A stretch of 64,000 nt of DNA from Cherax quadricarinatus (GCF_038502225.1 NC_091298.1:31228496-31292495); one strand, 5' to 3'; shown: positions 1 to 12,853, counted from the first letter of the stretch. Made by a program: numbers and translations. Notes: a model not told the origin generated them from the letters alone.

Positions 1-573
1 AGTCGGAGCTCAGGAACACTGGTACAACTTAAATTAGCAAATGATTCTCATGTATGCTGGAGCAAACTTCAAAGAAAATTCGAAACTGAAACATGGCGTC
101 ATACAACCTCAAGTTTTGTTATGAAATTTTCTTTAGATGTTTAGGAAAACTAAGCATATTTAATATATTTGTTTATAAAAGTTATAAAACGCTACTGTGA
201 TTGTCGAACATTTTTCACGCAACTCAAAGTCTAAAATCATAATTTGTCTCATGAATCAAATGGCACAAAGATTTACTTCGCAACTTAGCAAAAGCGATTG
301 ATTCATGTGGTAAAAATTAAAAAAAAAAATATATATAAAAATATTATCGGCATGTTAGCTCAATTCCTTCGTTTTATTTTTTATGGGAGTGAATTTAATT
401 TTTTTTGAAAATTTTTAAATTTATAAAGAATAAAAAAAAGATACAGGCATTAATTTCCTTGACGTGCCCTCGCCTTCAGTGACTTCCATGATGGAATTGC
501 CTCTTCATGATCAGCTGATTAAATTTTGGTTTCATGTAGATAAATCTGAAGATCAAGTCATGCAAAAATATGC
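1..573. other. AT-rich intergenic DNA, no feature seen
   Basis: AT-rich sequence with homopolymer runs. No open frame of note, no tandem array and no similarity to the other repeats in the window. Confidence 0.6.
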
Positions 574-654
574 TTTTTCTTATATACGCTGTATAATCCT
601 ACGGGCTTAGCGCTTCCCCTTGATTATAATAATAATAATAATTTTTCTTATATA
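574..654 (+). mobile_element. Ultra-short retroposon copy 1 with target-site duplication
   Basis: A ~55-bp insertion (587-641) begins GCTGTATA, contains GGCTTAGCGCTTC and ends in an (ATA)n tail. It is flanked by a perfect 13-bp direct repeat TTTTTCTTATATA at 574-586 and 642-654. The duplication and simple-repeat tail are the signature of LINE-mediated retroposition. Two further copies (24852-24899 and 34632-34684) start at essentially the same base, so the unit looks complete rather than randomly truncated. GGCTTAGCGC resembles a tRNA box A (TRGCNNAGYGG) with a mismatch; a tRNA-fragment origin is inference. Confidence 0.8.
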
Positions 655-1035
655 AAAAGTCAGATCTCATTTCCAAAACTGGTCCAAGGATCATTGTTCA
701 TGAGAGACAGTGGACTTCAGAGTGAACGAGATGATGATAATCCGTGAATAATTTCTCAGCATTTTTCAAAACTTGTTCAAGTTTAGTGTTCTTACTTTGG
801 TAAAGTTTACGATCTGGTTTGCATCCTTGAGCACTGAGTGGAACTCAGCACTATCTTTCTTGGGTTACTAGGTTTTCTCGGTGCAGGAAACACAGCATGA
901 GTCAGTAGGCTTGCTACAATTCTCAATTCTTGTCTTCTTGTTTCTGCTAGTAGACTTCTGCAACGTTTATAAGACTCCATTCTTATGCTTGAGCTTCACG
1001 TTGCTCCGGACTATACAGCTTAACTCTTCTTCAGG
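655..1035. other. Unique intergenic DNA
   Basis: No gene, tandem repeat or match to the repeat families of this window was seen. Confidence 0.5.
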
Positions 1036-1215
1036 CTGAGGGACTGACCACCTCAAAAACTGTTTCTCCAAGGTTGATGGGCTGATTACATAATCTTTAC
1101 CTTGTCACTACTCATGGAGCCTCCAAATTATTCTCATCTGTATTTGACCGAAGAAGCCTACCGTGTAGGCGAAACATTTCAACAATAAAGATACCCAACT
1201 GTTGCACATTTGACT
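1036..1215 (+). mobile_element. Penelope-like terminal-repeat fragment with hammerhead-like core
   Basis: Contains the family block seen at 50.7-50.9 kb: GCTGAGGGACTGA near 1036, a hairpin GCCTAC/GTAGGC (1156-1161, 1165-1170) followed directly by GAAAC (1171-1175), then an AATAAAGATACCCAA-type tail and TTGCACAT. The order CUGANGA, stem II, GAAA is that of a hammerhead ribozyme, but here the first box has drifted to CCGAAGA. Assignment to Penelope-like elements rests on the known presence of hammerhead motifs in their terminal repeats. Confidence 0.55.
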
Positions 1216-1785
1216 TATCAAAATTCCACTCGTCTTGCCATAATATCTGGGGCTGCCTCAGTGCAAACAGTCAACCAATACGTCCACTCAGCACCCGAGG
1301 GCGAGGTTATTGAAGACACTGTTCTCGCAGCTGACAGTGAAATACAAGAGATATTCTTTAAGAATTTTTTCTCACATTTACTAAACGAAAATCATTATCT
1401 GAGGATCATCTCTAGTATCAACAGACTTATATTATATGGAGGGGAAGCGCTTCTGCTTTTGTCAGCATTATAAGAGTTTGATCCAAGATATCTACAAAGA
1501 TTAAATCAGTTCGCCGTTTGGTATTATTGATGGGAAATGGTACCATATCATGTTTTCTCGCCACTTCCTCTCCCCAAACAGTACTTGTTATTACAGTGGC
1601 AGTTGGCTTCACAAACTCTTCTCCAGTGTTGTGAAAATTATTGCATTGCACTAATTTGCATGCATCATCAAAACAAACTAATTTGGTTGTCTGTAAACCA
1701 AAAAAAAAAAAATAGACATTCAGAATGCATCAATTGTAATTCGTTTGGCACAGCTTTATTTTACTCTTCGGAAAGCTCAATTCTT

Positions 1786-1935
1786 TGCTTAAATAGCAAT
1801 GCTCTTCTTATCAAGTAAGGCAAGTGAAAATTTGTGTATGCAGTAATCTCGAGAAAATCATTCTGAGCCTAACGAGAAAAGTATATTTCATTGTGTTTGT
1901 TTATTTGTTCATTTGTGTTTGTTTATTATAAGAGA
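1786..1935 (+). mobile_element. Partial, diverged TIR element (GTCGTGCCGAATA family)
   Basis: An internal stretch matches the ~390-bp TIR elements at 6.8-12.3 kb: TTAAATAGCAATGCTC, AAGTGAAAATTTGTGTATGC, then a degenerate CTAACGAGAAAA block and TTTCATTGTGTTTGTTTA. The terminal repeats are missing at both ends. It directly abuts the RTE relic starting near 1941. Confidence 0.6.
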
Positions 1936-1940
1936 AAGAT

Positions 1941-4400
1941 ATCAGATCACTATTTAGTTGTAGCTACTGTGAGAGTGAAAGGTAGATGGGATACAAGGAA
2001 AATAGAAGTAGCAAGTAAGAGAGAGGTGAAGGTTTATAAACAAATGGAGGAGGCATTTATGGTAAGATATAAGCAACTATTGGAGGATAGATGGGCTAGT
2101 GTGAGTATAGACAATGGGGTCGAATATGTATGAGGTAGATTAAAGAAAGTAGTGTTACAGGGTTCAGCAGAAGTTTATGGTTACAGGAAAGTGGGTGCTG
2201 TAGGGAAGAAGAGTGATTGGTGGAATGATGAAGTAAAGAGAGTAGTGAGGAAAAGTTAGTATATGAGATGTTTTCACCAAGTAGAAGTGATGCAATGAAG
2301 GAGTATATGGAGAGAAAAAGATAGGTTAAGAGAGTGGTAAAGCAGTGTAAACAGAGAGCAAATGAGAAAGTGGGATAAATGTTATCAACAAATTTTGTTG
2401 AAAATAAGAAAAAGTTTTGGAGTGAGATTAATAAGTTGAGGAAGCCTAGGGAAAGAGTGGATTTGATAGTTAAAAATAGGAGAGGAGAGTTATTAAAAGG
2501 AAAATTAGAGGTATTGGGAAGATGGAGGAATATTTTGAAGAATTGTTAAATGTTGATGAAGATAGGGAAGCTGTGATTTCGTGTATAGAGTAAGGAAGAA
2601 TAACGTCTTGTAGGAGTGAGGAAGAGCCACTTCTGAGTGTGGGGGAAGTTCGTCAGGCAGTGAGTAGAATGAAAGAGGGTAAGGCAGCTGGAATTGATGG
2701 GATAAAGATAGAAATGTTAAACGCAGGTGGGGATATAGTTTTGGAGTGGTTGGTGCTATTATGCATAGTTCCTTTGTACAAAGGCAAAGGGGACAAAAGA
2801 GAGTGCAAAAATTATATTGGAATGCGTCTGTTAAGTATACCTGGTAAAGTGTTGTAGTTATTACTGAAAGAATTAAGAGTAAGACGAAGTGTAGGATAGC
2901 AGATGAACAAAGAGGCTTTAAGAAAGGTACGGGGGTGTGTAGACCAAGTGCTTACAATGAAACATATCGGTGAACAGCATTTAGATAAGGGTGAAAAGGT
3001 GGACAATGTGGCAGATGTTGCAAATGGGAGAAGAGGTAGGTTATTGAAAACAGTGAAGAGTTTTTAAGAGGATAGTGAGGCTCAGGTTAGAGTGTGTAGG
3101 AGAGAGGGAGATTATTCCTCATTAAAAGTAGGCCTTCAACAAGGATGTGTGATGATAAATTAGACACATGTGCAACTCTTGGGTATCTTTATCCTCAATA
3201 AAGATACGCAAGAGTTGCACATGTGTCTAATTTATCAACATATCGGTTCTCTGAACCATTCATCTACAAAGGATGTGTGATGTCACCATGGTTGTTCAAT
3301 GTATTTATAGATGAGGTTGTAAGAGAAGCGAATTCTCGGGTGTTGGCAAGAGGTATGGGGTTAAGAGATGAAGAATCTAACACATAGTGGGAGTTGTTAC
3401 AGTTGCTCTTTGCTGATGAGACTGTACTTTTGGTAGATTCTGAAGAGAAGTTGCAGAGGTTGGTAGGTGAGTTTGGTAGGGTATATAAAAGAAGGAAATT
3501 AAAAGTGAATATAGGAAAGAGTAAGGTGATGAGGATAAAAAAAAATAGGTGACGAAAGATTGGATATCAGATTGGAGAGAGAGAATATGGAGGAGGTGAA
3601 AGTATTCAGATATTTAGGAGCGGACATGTCATCAGATGGGTCTGTGAAAGATGAGGTGAATCATAGAACTGATAAAAAGATAAAGGTGAGTGGCGCACTT
3701 AGGAGTCTGTGGAGACAAAGATCTTTGTCCATGGAAGCAAAGAGGGCAATGTATGAGAGTATAGTTACACCAATGCTCTTATATGGGTGTGAAACATGGG
3801 AGGTGAATGTTGCAACAAGGAGAAAGCTGGAGGCAGTGGAGATGTCGTGTCTGAAAGCAATGTGTGGTGTGAATATAATGCAGAGAATTCGTAGTTTGGA
3901 AATTAGGAGGTGTGGGATTACCAAAACTATTATCCAGAGGGCTGAGGAGGGTTGTTGAGGTGATTCAGACATGTAAAGAGGTTGGAACAAAATAGAATGA
4001 CATCGAGAGTATATAAATCTGTAGTGGAGGAAAGGCGGGGTAGGGGTCGGCCTAGGGGAAGGTTGGAGAGAGGGGGTAAAGGAAGTTTTGTGTGCGAGGG
4101 GCTTTGACTTCTAGCATGCATGCATGAGCGTGTTAGATAGGAGCGAATGAAGGGAATTGGGTTTTAGGACTTGACGGACGTGCTGTTGGAGTGTGAGCAA
4201 GGTAACATTTATGAAGGGATTTAAGAAAACCGGGAGACCGGACTTGAGCCCCGGAGATGGGAGTACAGTGTTTGCACTCTGAAGGAGGGGTGTTAATGTT
4301 GCAGCTTCATAACTGTAGGGTAAGTATGCCTCTGACAGTGATCGGGGCACCATACCTTGGTGGGAGAAGGCCGATGCGTTAATTAAAAAATAATATATAT
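1941..4400 (+). pseudogene. RTE-type LINE relic A1 (endonuclease end, RT, C-terminus), heavily frameshifted
   Basis: Successive + frames give the end of an AP-like endonuclease (SDHYLVVATVRVKGRW near 1950), the start of the reverse transcriptase (GKAAGIDGIKIEML near 2680; PLYKGKGDKRECKNY near 2770), the catalytic region near 3405, and the C-terminal block YLGADMSSDGSVKDEVNHR (3615-3665) with LLYGCETWEVN. The catalytic FADD reads FADE. Many stops and indels separate these pieces, and a 114-bp foldback insertion sits at 3155-3268. The 3' UTR ends with a CCTTGGTGGGAGAAGGCCGATG block before (TA)n. It is 5'-truncated within the endonuclease. RTE assignment is by memory of the family; it cannot be mobile autonomously. 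Confidence 0.8.
3141..3282 (+). mobile_element. Foldback insertion of a Penelope-like tail, with 14-bp TSD
   Basis: The RTE sequence AAGGATGTGTGATG occurs at 3141-3154 and again at 3269-3282. The 114 bp between begins with an inverted copy (TAAATTAGACACATGTGCAA) of what follows (TTGCACATGTGTCTAATTTA) around a loop with AATAAAGATAC, and ends ATATCGGTTCTCTGAACC. The tail matches the sequence downstream of the hammerhead-like cores elsewhere in the window. The direct repeat marks a real insertion into RTE copy A1. Confidence 0.85.
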
Positions 4401-4478
4401 GCCTAGAGTCCACCTCTGGTGCAAATTGTGGGAAGCCATTTGAATATTCCACTTCCTCTACCACCCCATCTTTTCATT

Positions 4479-4481
<3 letters not shown>

Positions 4482-4560
<79 letters not shown>
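4482..4560. repeat. (TA)n microsatellite
   Basis: Uninterrupted TA dinucleotides joining the 3' end of RTE copy A1 to the truncated 5' end of copy A2. Confidence 0.98.
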
Positions 4561-4564
<4 letters not shown>

Positions 4565-6300
4565 CTTTTTACAGAGCAGAAGTGAGAGAAGAAAGTTGGA
4601 GTATGTGGAGAGTAAAACAGGTGAAGAGAGTGGTGAGAGAGTGCAAAAGGAGAGCAAATGATAGAGTGGGTGAGGCACTGTCAACAAATTTGCTGAGAAT
4701 AAGAAAAAAATTGAAGTGAGATAAATAGGTTAAGAAAGCCTAGGGAAAGATTGGATTTGACAGTTAAAAACAGAAGACGGGAGTTAGTGTATAGGGAGTT
4801 GGAGGTATTGGGCAGATGCTGGCAATATTTTGAGGAACTATTAAATGTTGATGAAGAGAGGGAGGCAGTAATTTCATGCACTGGCCAGGGAGGTATAACA
4901 TCTTTTAAGCAGGGGAGGATATAATTTTGGAGTGGTTAGCACTTTTGTTCAATAAATGTATAAAAGAGGAAAATGTACCTAGGGATTGGCAGAGAACGTG
5001 TATAATTCCTTTATATATTGCAAAAAATATAGGGGAATAAGTTTACTAAATATACCAGGATTGCAGATGAAGAGGCTTTAGAATGGGTAGGAGATGTGTA
5101 AATCAAATTTTACATTGAAGCTTATAAGTGAACAATATTGAGATAAAGGCAGGGATGTTTTCGTTTAGCTTATATTTAATAAGTTACTAAATGCTGTAAA
5201 GAGTTTTTATGAGGAAAGTGAGGCTTAGATTAGGGTGTGGAGGATAGAGGGAGATTACGTTCTTATAAGTAGGCCTTAGACAGGGATATGTAATGTCACC
5301 ATGGTTGTTTAACATATAGACGAAGTTGTAAAAGAAGTAAATTCTAGTGTTGGGGAGAGGGGTGAGATTAAATTATGGGGAATCAAGTACAAAATGCGAG
5401 TTCACTTTTTAATGATGATACTGTGCTTTACAACTTCTAAAGAGAAGTTGTAAAGGTTACTGGACGAGTTTGGGAGGGTGTGTAAAGGACGAAAGTGAAC
5501 ATAGATAAGAGTAAGATGATCAGGATATCAAACGAGTTAGTTAAATAATAAATGGATACGACATTATAGGGAGGGAGTATGGAAGAAGTGAATGTCTTCA
5601 AATATTTGGGAGAATTGTCAGCAGATGGGTCTGTGAAGGATGAGGTTAACCACAGAACTGATGAAGGAAAAATGGTGAGTGGTGCATTGAGGTATCTGTG
5701 GAGACAAAACACGTTATCCTTGGAGGCAAAGAAGGAAATGTACTTGAGTATAGTGGTACCAACACTCTAATATGGGTGTGAAGCATGGGTTGTAAATGCT
5801 GCCGCGAGGAGGAGGCTGGATGCAGTAGAGGTGTCGTGTTTTAGGGCACTATGGATGTAAATATTATGCAGAGAATTCGTTGGATGGAAATGAGGTGTGG
5901 AGTTACAAAAAGTATTATTCGTAGGGCTGAAGAGGGTTATTGAGGTGGTTTGGTCGTTTAGAGAGGATGGAGTAAAATAGAATGACTCGGAGTGTTCATA
6001 AATCTGTAATGGAGGGGAGACTGGGTAGGTGTCGTCCTAGCAAAGGGTGGAGGGAGGGGGTAAAAGAGGTTTTGTGTGCAAGTGGCCTGGACATGCAGCA
6101 GGTATGTTTGAGCTTTTTAAATAGGAGTGATACGAGACGAATGGTTTTTGAGACCTGGCTAGCTATTGGAGTGTGAGCTGGTAATATTTTTGAAGGGATT
6201 CAGGGAAACCGGTTAACTGGACTTGGGTCCTGGAGGTAGGATTTTTCACCATGAGGCAGGCCAAAGCAGCATGGGTTCGAGTCCTCGGCTAGTGCAGTGT
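4561..6300 (+). pseudogene. RTE-type LINE relic A2, 5'-truncated and frameshifted
   Basis: Starts directly after (TA)n inside the linker between endonuclease and RT (FLQSRSERRKLEYVESK). RT fragments follow in shifting frames. The catalytic box near 5410 reads FNDD instead of FADD. The C-terminal block is visible at 5579-5770 (YLGELSADGSVKDEVNHR) and 5982-6176 (GRCRPSKGWREGVKEVL). The region is shorter than A3 because of several internal deletions. The 3' UTR continues into a three-fold inverted structure at 6110-6735. It is a dead copy of the same family as A1 and A3. Confidence 0.8.
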
Positions 6301-6304
6301 TATA

Positions 6305-6378
<74 letters not shown>

Positions 6379-6724
6379 TATAACACTGCACTAGCCGAGG
6401 AATCGAACCCATGCTGCTTTGGCCTGCCTCATGGTAAAAAATCCTACCTCCAGGACCCAAGTCCAGTTAACCGGTTTCCCTGAATCCCTTCAAAAATATT
6501 ACCAGCTCACACTCCAATAGCTAGCCAGGTCTCAAAAACCATTCGTCTCGTATCACTCCTATTTAAAAAGCTATTGGAGTGTGAGCTGGTAATATTTTTG
6601 AAGGGATTCAGGGAAACCGGTTAACTGGACTTGGGTCCTGGAGGTAGGATTTTTCACCATGAGGCAGGCCAAAGCAGCATGGGTTCGAGTCCTCGGCTAG
6701 TGCAGTGTTATATATCTGTATATA

Positions 6725-6735
<11 letters not shown>
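6110..6735. repeat. Forward-inverted-forward repeat of the RTE 3' end
   Basis: The RTE 3' region (from TTTAAATAGGAGTGATACGA at about 6116 through GGGAAACCGGTTAACTGG to a TAACACTGCACTAGCCGAGG-type end) is present forward at 6116-6330, as a near-perfect inverted copy at about 6375-6567, and forward again at about 6571-6730, with (TA)n in the two loops. The first two arms form a near-perfect ~200-bp hairpin, so the predicted proteins on the two strands are almost identical. Either a genuine foldback or an assembly or template-switch artefact. Confidence 0.85.
6302..6380. repeat. (TA)n microsatellite in hairpin loop
   Basis: TA dinucleotides with two TATG/CATA interruptions, forming the loop of the inverted repeat. 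Confidence 0.95.

Positions 6736-6787
<52 letters not shown>
6712..6787. repeat. (TA)n microsatellite
   Basis: TA dinucleotides with few interruptions, between the repeated RTE end and TIR element copy 1. Confidence 0.95.
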
Positions 6788-7175
6788 GTCGTGCCGAATA
6801 GGCAGAACTTGCCATCTTGGCTTAAATAGCAACGCTCATCTTGCCATATAGGACAAGCAAAAATTTATGTATGCAATAATTTCGCCAAAATCGTTCTGAA
6901 CCTAACGAAAAAAATATATTTGATTGTGTTTGTTTAGTACTAAATTATTGTAAACGTATTTAAAATATATTTAGTAGGGTTAGGCTAAAATAAATTGCTG
7001 TTGTTATAATAAGGTTAGGTAAGTTTTCTAAGATTCTTTTGGTGCAAAATTAAAAATGTTTACATTAACATTAATGAACAAAATATATCTTTAAACCTAT
7101 AAGAGAAAATTTCAGAAAGGACTTAATTTTAAATGAGTTTTGGCTAATTGACCAGTTTTACATATTCGGCACGAC
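6788..7175 (+). mobile_element. TIR element (MITE-like), copy 1
   Basis: 388 bp bounded by terminal inverted repeats GTCGTGCCGAATA and TATTCGGCACGAC, lying in (TA)n on both sides, as expected for a TA target site. It is AT-rich with no coding capacity; the short frames are not conserved between copies. Five other nearly full-length copies occur in the window. I define + orientation as the strand with GGCAGAACTTGC next to the left TIR and ACCAGTTTTACATA next to the right. Non-autonomous DNA transposon of unknown superfamily; the TA target suggests Tc1/mariner-like mobilisation (inference). Confidence 0.85.
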
Positions 7176-7193
7176 ATATATATATATATATAT

Positions 7194-8016
<823 letters not shown>

Positions 8017-10591
8017 TCAGGTCCCAAGTACAATTCGTCTCCATTCACTCCTATGTAACACGCTCACGCATACTTGCTGGAAGTCCAAGCCCCTCGCCCA
8101 CAAAACCTCCTTTACCCCCTCTCTCCAACCCTTTCGAGGACGACCCCTACCCCGCCTTCCTTCCCCTATAGATTTATATGCTTTCCATGTCATTCTACTT
8201 TGATCCATTCTCTCTAAATGACCAAACCACCTCAACAACCCCTCTTCTGCCCTCTGACTAATACTTTTATTAACTCCACACCTTTTCCTAATTTCCACAC
8301 TCCGAATTTTCTGCATAATATTTACACCACACATTGCCCTTAGACAGGACATCTCCACTGCCTCCAACCGTCTCCTCGCTGCTGCATTTACCACCCAAGC
8401 TTCACATCCATATAAGAGTGTTGGTACTACTATGCTTTCATACATTCCCTTCTTTGCCTCCATAGATAACGTTTTTTGACTCCATATATACCTCAACGCA
8501 TCATTCACCTTTTTTCCCTCATCAATTCTATGATTAACCTCATCCTTCATAAATCCATCCGCCGACACGTCAACTCCCAAGTATCTGAAAACATTCACTT
8601 CTTCCATAGTCCTCCTCCCCAATTTGATATCCAATTTTTCTTTATCTAAATCATTTGATACCCTTATCACCTTACTCTTTTCTATGTTCACTTTCAACTT
8701 TCTACCTTTACACATATTCTCAAACTCATCCACTAACCTTTGCAATTTTTCTTTAGAATCTCCCATAAGCACAGTATCATCAGCAAAAAGTAACTGTGTC
8801 AATTCCCATTTTGAATTTGATTCTCCTTAATTTAATCCCACCCCTCTCCCGAACACCCTAGCATTTACTTCTTTTACAACCCCATCTATAAATATATTAA
8901 ACAACCATGGTGACATTACACATCCCTGTCTAAGACCTACTTTTACCGGGAAGTAGTCTCCCTCTCTTCTACACACCTAACCTGAGCCTCACTATCCTCA
9001 TAAAAAATCTTTACAGAATTTAGTAACTTACCACCTATTCCATATACTTGCAACATCTGCCACATTGCTCCCTTATCCACTCTATCATATGCCTTTTCTA
9101 AATCCATAAATGCAATAAAAACTTCCCTACCTTTATCTAAATACTGTTCACATATATGCTTCAATGTAAACACTTGATCTACACATCCCCTACCCACTCT
9201 GAAACCTCCTTGCTCATCCGCAATCCTACATTCTGTCTTACCTCTAATTCTTTCACTTATAACCCTGCAGTACGCTTTTCCTGGAATACTCGGTAAACTT
9301 ATTCCTCTATAATTTTTACAATCTCTTTTGTCTCCCTTTCCCTTTATATAAAGGGACAATACACGCTCTCCGCCAATCCCTAGGTACCTTCCCCTCTTTC
9401 ATACATTTATTAAACAAAAATACCAACCACTCCAACACTATATCCCCCCCTGCTTTTAACATTTCTGTCCTGATCCCATCAGTTCTAGCTGCTTTACCCC
9501 CTTTCATTCTACGTAATGCCTCACGTACCTCCACCACACTTACATTCTGCTCTTCTTCACTCCTAAAAGATGGTATACCTCCCTGGCCAGTGCATGAAAT
9601 TACCGCCTCCCTTTCTTCCTCAACATTTAAAAGTTCCCCAAAATATTCTCGCCATCTACCTTATACCTCCATCTCCCCATCTACTAACTCCCCTACTCTG
9701 TTTTTAACTGACAAATCCATACTTTCCCTAGGCTTTCTTAACTTGTTTAACTCACTCCAAATTTTTTTCTTATTTTCATTAAAATTTCTTGACAGTGCCT
9801 CTCCCATTCTATGATCTGCTCTCCTTTTGCACTCTCTCACCACTCTCTTCTCCTTTCTTTTACTCTCCATATACTCTGCTCTTCTTATAACACTTCTGCT
9901 TTGTAAAAACCTCTCATAAGCTACCTTTTTCTCTTTTATCACACCCTTTACTTCAACCTTCCACCAATCACTCCTCTTTCCTCCTGCCCCCACCCTCCTG
10001 TAACCACAAACTTCTGCCCCACATTCTAATACTGCATTTTTAAAACTATTCCAACCCTCTTCAACCCCCTCACTACTCATCTTTGCACTGGCCCACCTTT
10101 CTGCCAATAGTTGCTTATATCTCACCTGAACTTCATCCTCCCTTAATTTATACACTTTCACCTCCCTCTTACTTGTTGTTGCCACCTTCCTCTTTTCCCA
10201 TCTACCTCTTACTCTAACTGTAGCTATAACTAAATAATGATCTGATATATCAGTTGCCCCTCTATAAACATGTACATCCTGGAGCCTACCCATCAACCTT
10301 TTATCCACCAATACATAATCTAACAAACTACTTTCATTACGTGCTACATCATACCTTGTATATTTATTTATCCTCTTTTTTTATAAAATATGTATTACTT
10401 ATTACCAAATCTCTTTCTACATATAGCTCAATTAAAGGCTTCCCATTTACATTTACCCCTGGCACCCCAAATTTACCTATTACTCCCTCCATAACATTTT
10501 TACCCACTTTAGCATTGAAATCCCCAACCACCATTACTCTCACACTTGATTCAAAACTCCCCACGCATTCACTCAACATTTCCCAACTCAA
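8017..10591 (-). pseudogene. RTE-type LINE relic A3, best-preserved copy (endonuclease-RT)
   Basis: Minus-strand pieces in order: endonuclease with VVGDFNAKVGKN (10364-10591); endonuclease end with ISDHYLVIATVRVRG and a basic linker (9661-10326); RT start with GKAARTDGIRTEML (9316-9537); RT fingers and palm with PGKAYCRVISERIRGK and FMDLEKAYDRVD (8943-9359); and 261 residues with intact LLFADDTVLMGD, LLYGCEAWVVNAAARR and RWFGHLERMDQSRMTWKAY (8017-8802). FADD and the GDFN box are intact, but at least four frameshifts or stops break the frame. The 5' end is truncated at (TA)n near 10.6 kb. The protein would reverse-transcribe its RNA at a nicked target; this copy cannot. Confidence 0.88.
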
Positions 10592-10595
10592 AAGG

Positions 10596-10608
10596 GCATA
10601 TATATATT

Positions 10609-10660
<52 letters not shown>
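10596..10660. repeat. (TA)n microsatellite
   Basis: TA dinucleotides between the truncated 5' end of RTE copy A3 and TIR element copy 3. Confidence 0.95.
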
Positions 10661-10663
<3 letters not shown>

Positions 10664-11354
10664 GTGCCGAATATGTAAAACTGGTCAATTAGCAAGAACT
10701 CATTTAAAATTAAGTCCTTTCTGAAATTTTCTCTTATACGTTTAAAGATATATTTTTTTCATTAATGTTAATGTAAAAATTTTTAATTTTGCATCAAAAG
10801 AATCTTAGAAAACTTACCTAACCTTATTATAACAAGAACAATTTATTTTAGCCTAACCCAACTAAATATATTTTAGATTTGTTTACAGTAATTTAATACT
10901 AAAGAAACGCAGTGAAATACATTATTTTCATTAGGTTCAGAATGATTTTGGCGAAATTATTCCATACACAAATTTTCACTTGTCCTATATGGCAAGATGA
11001 GCGTTGCTATTTAAGCCAAGATCGCAAGTTCTGCCTGATCGACACCATGCCCAGCCCTTCTAGGGTAGGGTAGGTGCCTGAGCTCGAGCCTTTAGCTCAT
11101 AAGACTGTCATTCCCATTAGCCCCCTTGGGGCGGGGATGGCAGACCAGAGAGGCCTAGCTTGTGGCTAGGCCTGGGGACAGTTGGTCCCAAAGATGAGGA
11201 GGTACTTGTGCCTCCTCCCATGGGAGACTTAGGTCTCAGACACTCCCTAAAGAGGGAGCCAAGGCCGGGCCACCACTTGGAAAAGGCCCGGGCCGGGAGA
11301 ATACCGGCGAATATTTAATAATAATAATAATAAGTTCTGCCTATTCGGCACGAC
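10661..11354 (-). mobile_element. TIR element, copy 3, split by a SINE
   Basis: The left TIR is at 10661. The element runs to 11036, is interrupted by a 295-bp SINE, and resumes at 11332/11343 to end in TATTCGGCACGAC at 11354. The nesting shows the SINE inserted after the TIR element. Confidence 0.88.
11026..11342 (+). mobile_element. 295-bp SINE, copy 1, with 11-bp TSD
   Basis: AAGTTCTGCCT is duplicated at 11026-11036 and 11332-11342. Between lies a GC-rich 295-bp unit that starts GATCGACACCATGCC and ends TACCGGCGAATATT plus (AAT)n. A second copy lies on the minus strand at 63251-63544 with its own duplication. There is no coding capacity. The simple-repeat tail and target duplications are those of a SINE or LINE-mobilised sequence. 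I could not find convincing tRNA box A and B, so the promoter origin is unknown. Confidence 0.88.
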
Positions 11355-11357
11355 ATA

Positions 11358-11419
<62 letters not shown>

Positions 11420-11445
11420 TATATATATATATATATATATATAAT
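11355..11445. repeat. (TA)n microsatellite
   Basis: TA dinucleotides with GTGTG and AGAT interruptions between TIR copies 3 and 4. Confidence 0.95.
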
Positions 11446-11836
11446 GTCGTGCCGAATATGTAAAACTGGTCAATTAGCAAGAACTCATTTAAAATTAAGT
11501 CCTTTCTAAAATTTTCTCTTATACGTTTAAAGATATATTTTTTCAATAATGTTAATGTAAAAATTTGTAATTTTGCACCAAAGGAATCTTAGAAAACTTA
11601 CCTAATCTTATTATAACAAGAACAATTTATTTTAGCCTAACCCAACTATGTATATATATTTTAGATCTGTTTACAATAATTTAATACTAAACAAACAGTG
11701 AAATATATTTTTTCCGTTAGGTTCAGAATGAACCTAACGCAAGATGAGCGTTGCATACACAAATTTTCACTTGTCCTATATGGCAAGATGAGCGTTGCTA
11801 TTTAAGCCAAAATCGCAAGTTCTGCCTATTCGGCAC

Positions 11837-11839
<3 letters not shown>
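11446..11839 (-). mobile_element. TIR element, copy 4
   Basis: Both TIRs are intact. It contains a small internal duplication (CAAGATGAGCGTTGC occurs twice, near 11740 and 11785), which marks local slippage or repair. It forms an inverted pair with copy 5 across (TA)n. Confidence 0.88.

Positions 11840-11925
<86 letters not shown>
11840..11925. repeat. (TA)n microsatellite at palindrome centre
   Basis: 86 bp of TA between mirror-image ends of copies 4 and 5. The flanking arms are identical on both strands for over 50 bp each side. Confidence 0.97.
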
Positions 11926-11928
<3 letters not shown>

Positions 11929-12336
11929 GTGCCGAATAGGCAGAACTTGCGATTTTGGCTTAAATAGCAACGCTCATCTTGCCATATAGGACAAGTGAAA
12001 ATTTGTGTATGCAATAATTTCGTGTATGCAATAATATGTGTATGCAATAATTTCGTTCTGAACCTAACGAAAAAAATATATTTCATTGTGTTTGTTTAGT
12101 ATTAAATTGCTGTAAACGCATTTAAAATATATTTAGTTGGATTAGGCTAAAATAAATTGCACTTGTTATAATAAGGTTAGGTAAGTTTTCTAAGATTCTT
12201 TTGGTGCAAAATTAAATTTTTTTACATTAACATTAATGAAAAAATATATCTCTAAACGTATAAGAGAAAATTTTAGAAAGGACTTAATTTTAAATGAGTT
12301 CTTGCTAATTGATCAGTTTTACATATTCGGCACGAC
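11926..12336 (+). mobile_element. TIR element, copy 5
   Basis: Complete copy with both TIRs. It carries an extra small tandem repeat of GTGTATGCAATAAT around 12005-12050, which lengthens it to about 410 bp. Confidence 0.88.
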
Positions 12337-12337
12337 A

Positions 12338-12427
<90 letters not shown>
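12337..12427. repeat. (TA)n microsatellite
   Basis: About 90 bp of TA dinucleotides. Confidence 0.97.
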
Positions 12428-12431
<4 letters not shown>

Positions 12432-12820
12432 GAACGAGATAGAGAGAGAAAGAAAGACAGAGAGGCTGGTAGACAGCGACAAAACGCAAATTCTTTTTAC
12501 AATAGCGTCTCGTCATATTAAAACTACATTACATGCATAAGTGTATCTATGAATAACTCGCGAATTAGCGCAAATATTTTGAGGCGTGGAGTGCAAATTC
12601 ATTGTGGAACTCGTCTGGTGACAACCAGCATAAACATCAGCACTCTACTTTACCTGTACTTAACTCTACCCGCTAAATATATTCTGACCCGACACAGTCG
12701 ACCAGGGCTAAGCTGCATTACATTGCATTATATTAATTTATCAGAGAGGCCAGGATGCTAGGCTTTAAAAAAATGCACGCCATTTTAATTCATATTGTTG
12801 TATACGAAGCACGACAGTCA
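12428..12820. other. Unique intergenic DNA
   Basis: Starts with an AG-rich stretch. No gene or repeat family recognised. Confidence 0.5.
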
Positions 12821-12825
<5 letters not shown>

Positions 12826-12853
<28 letters not shown>

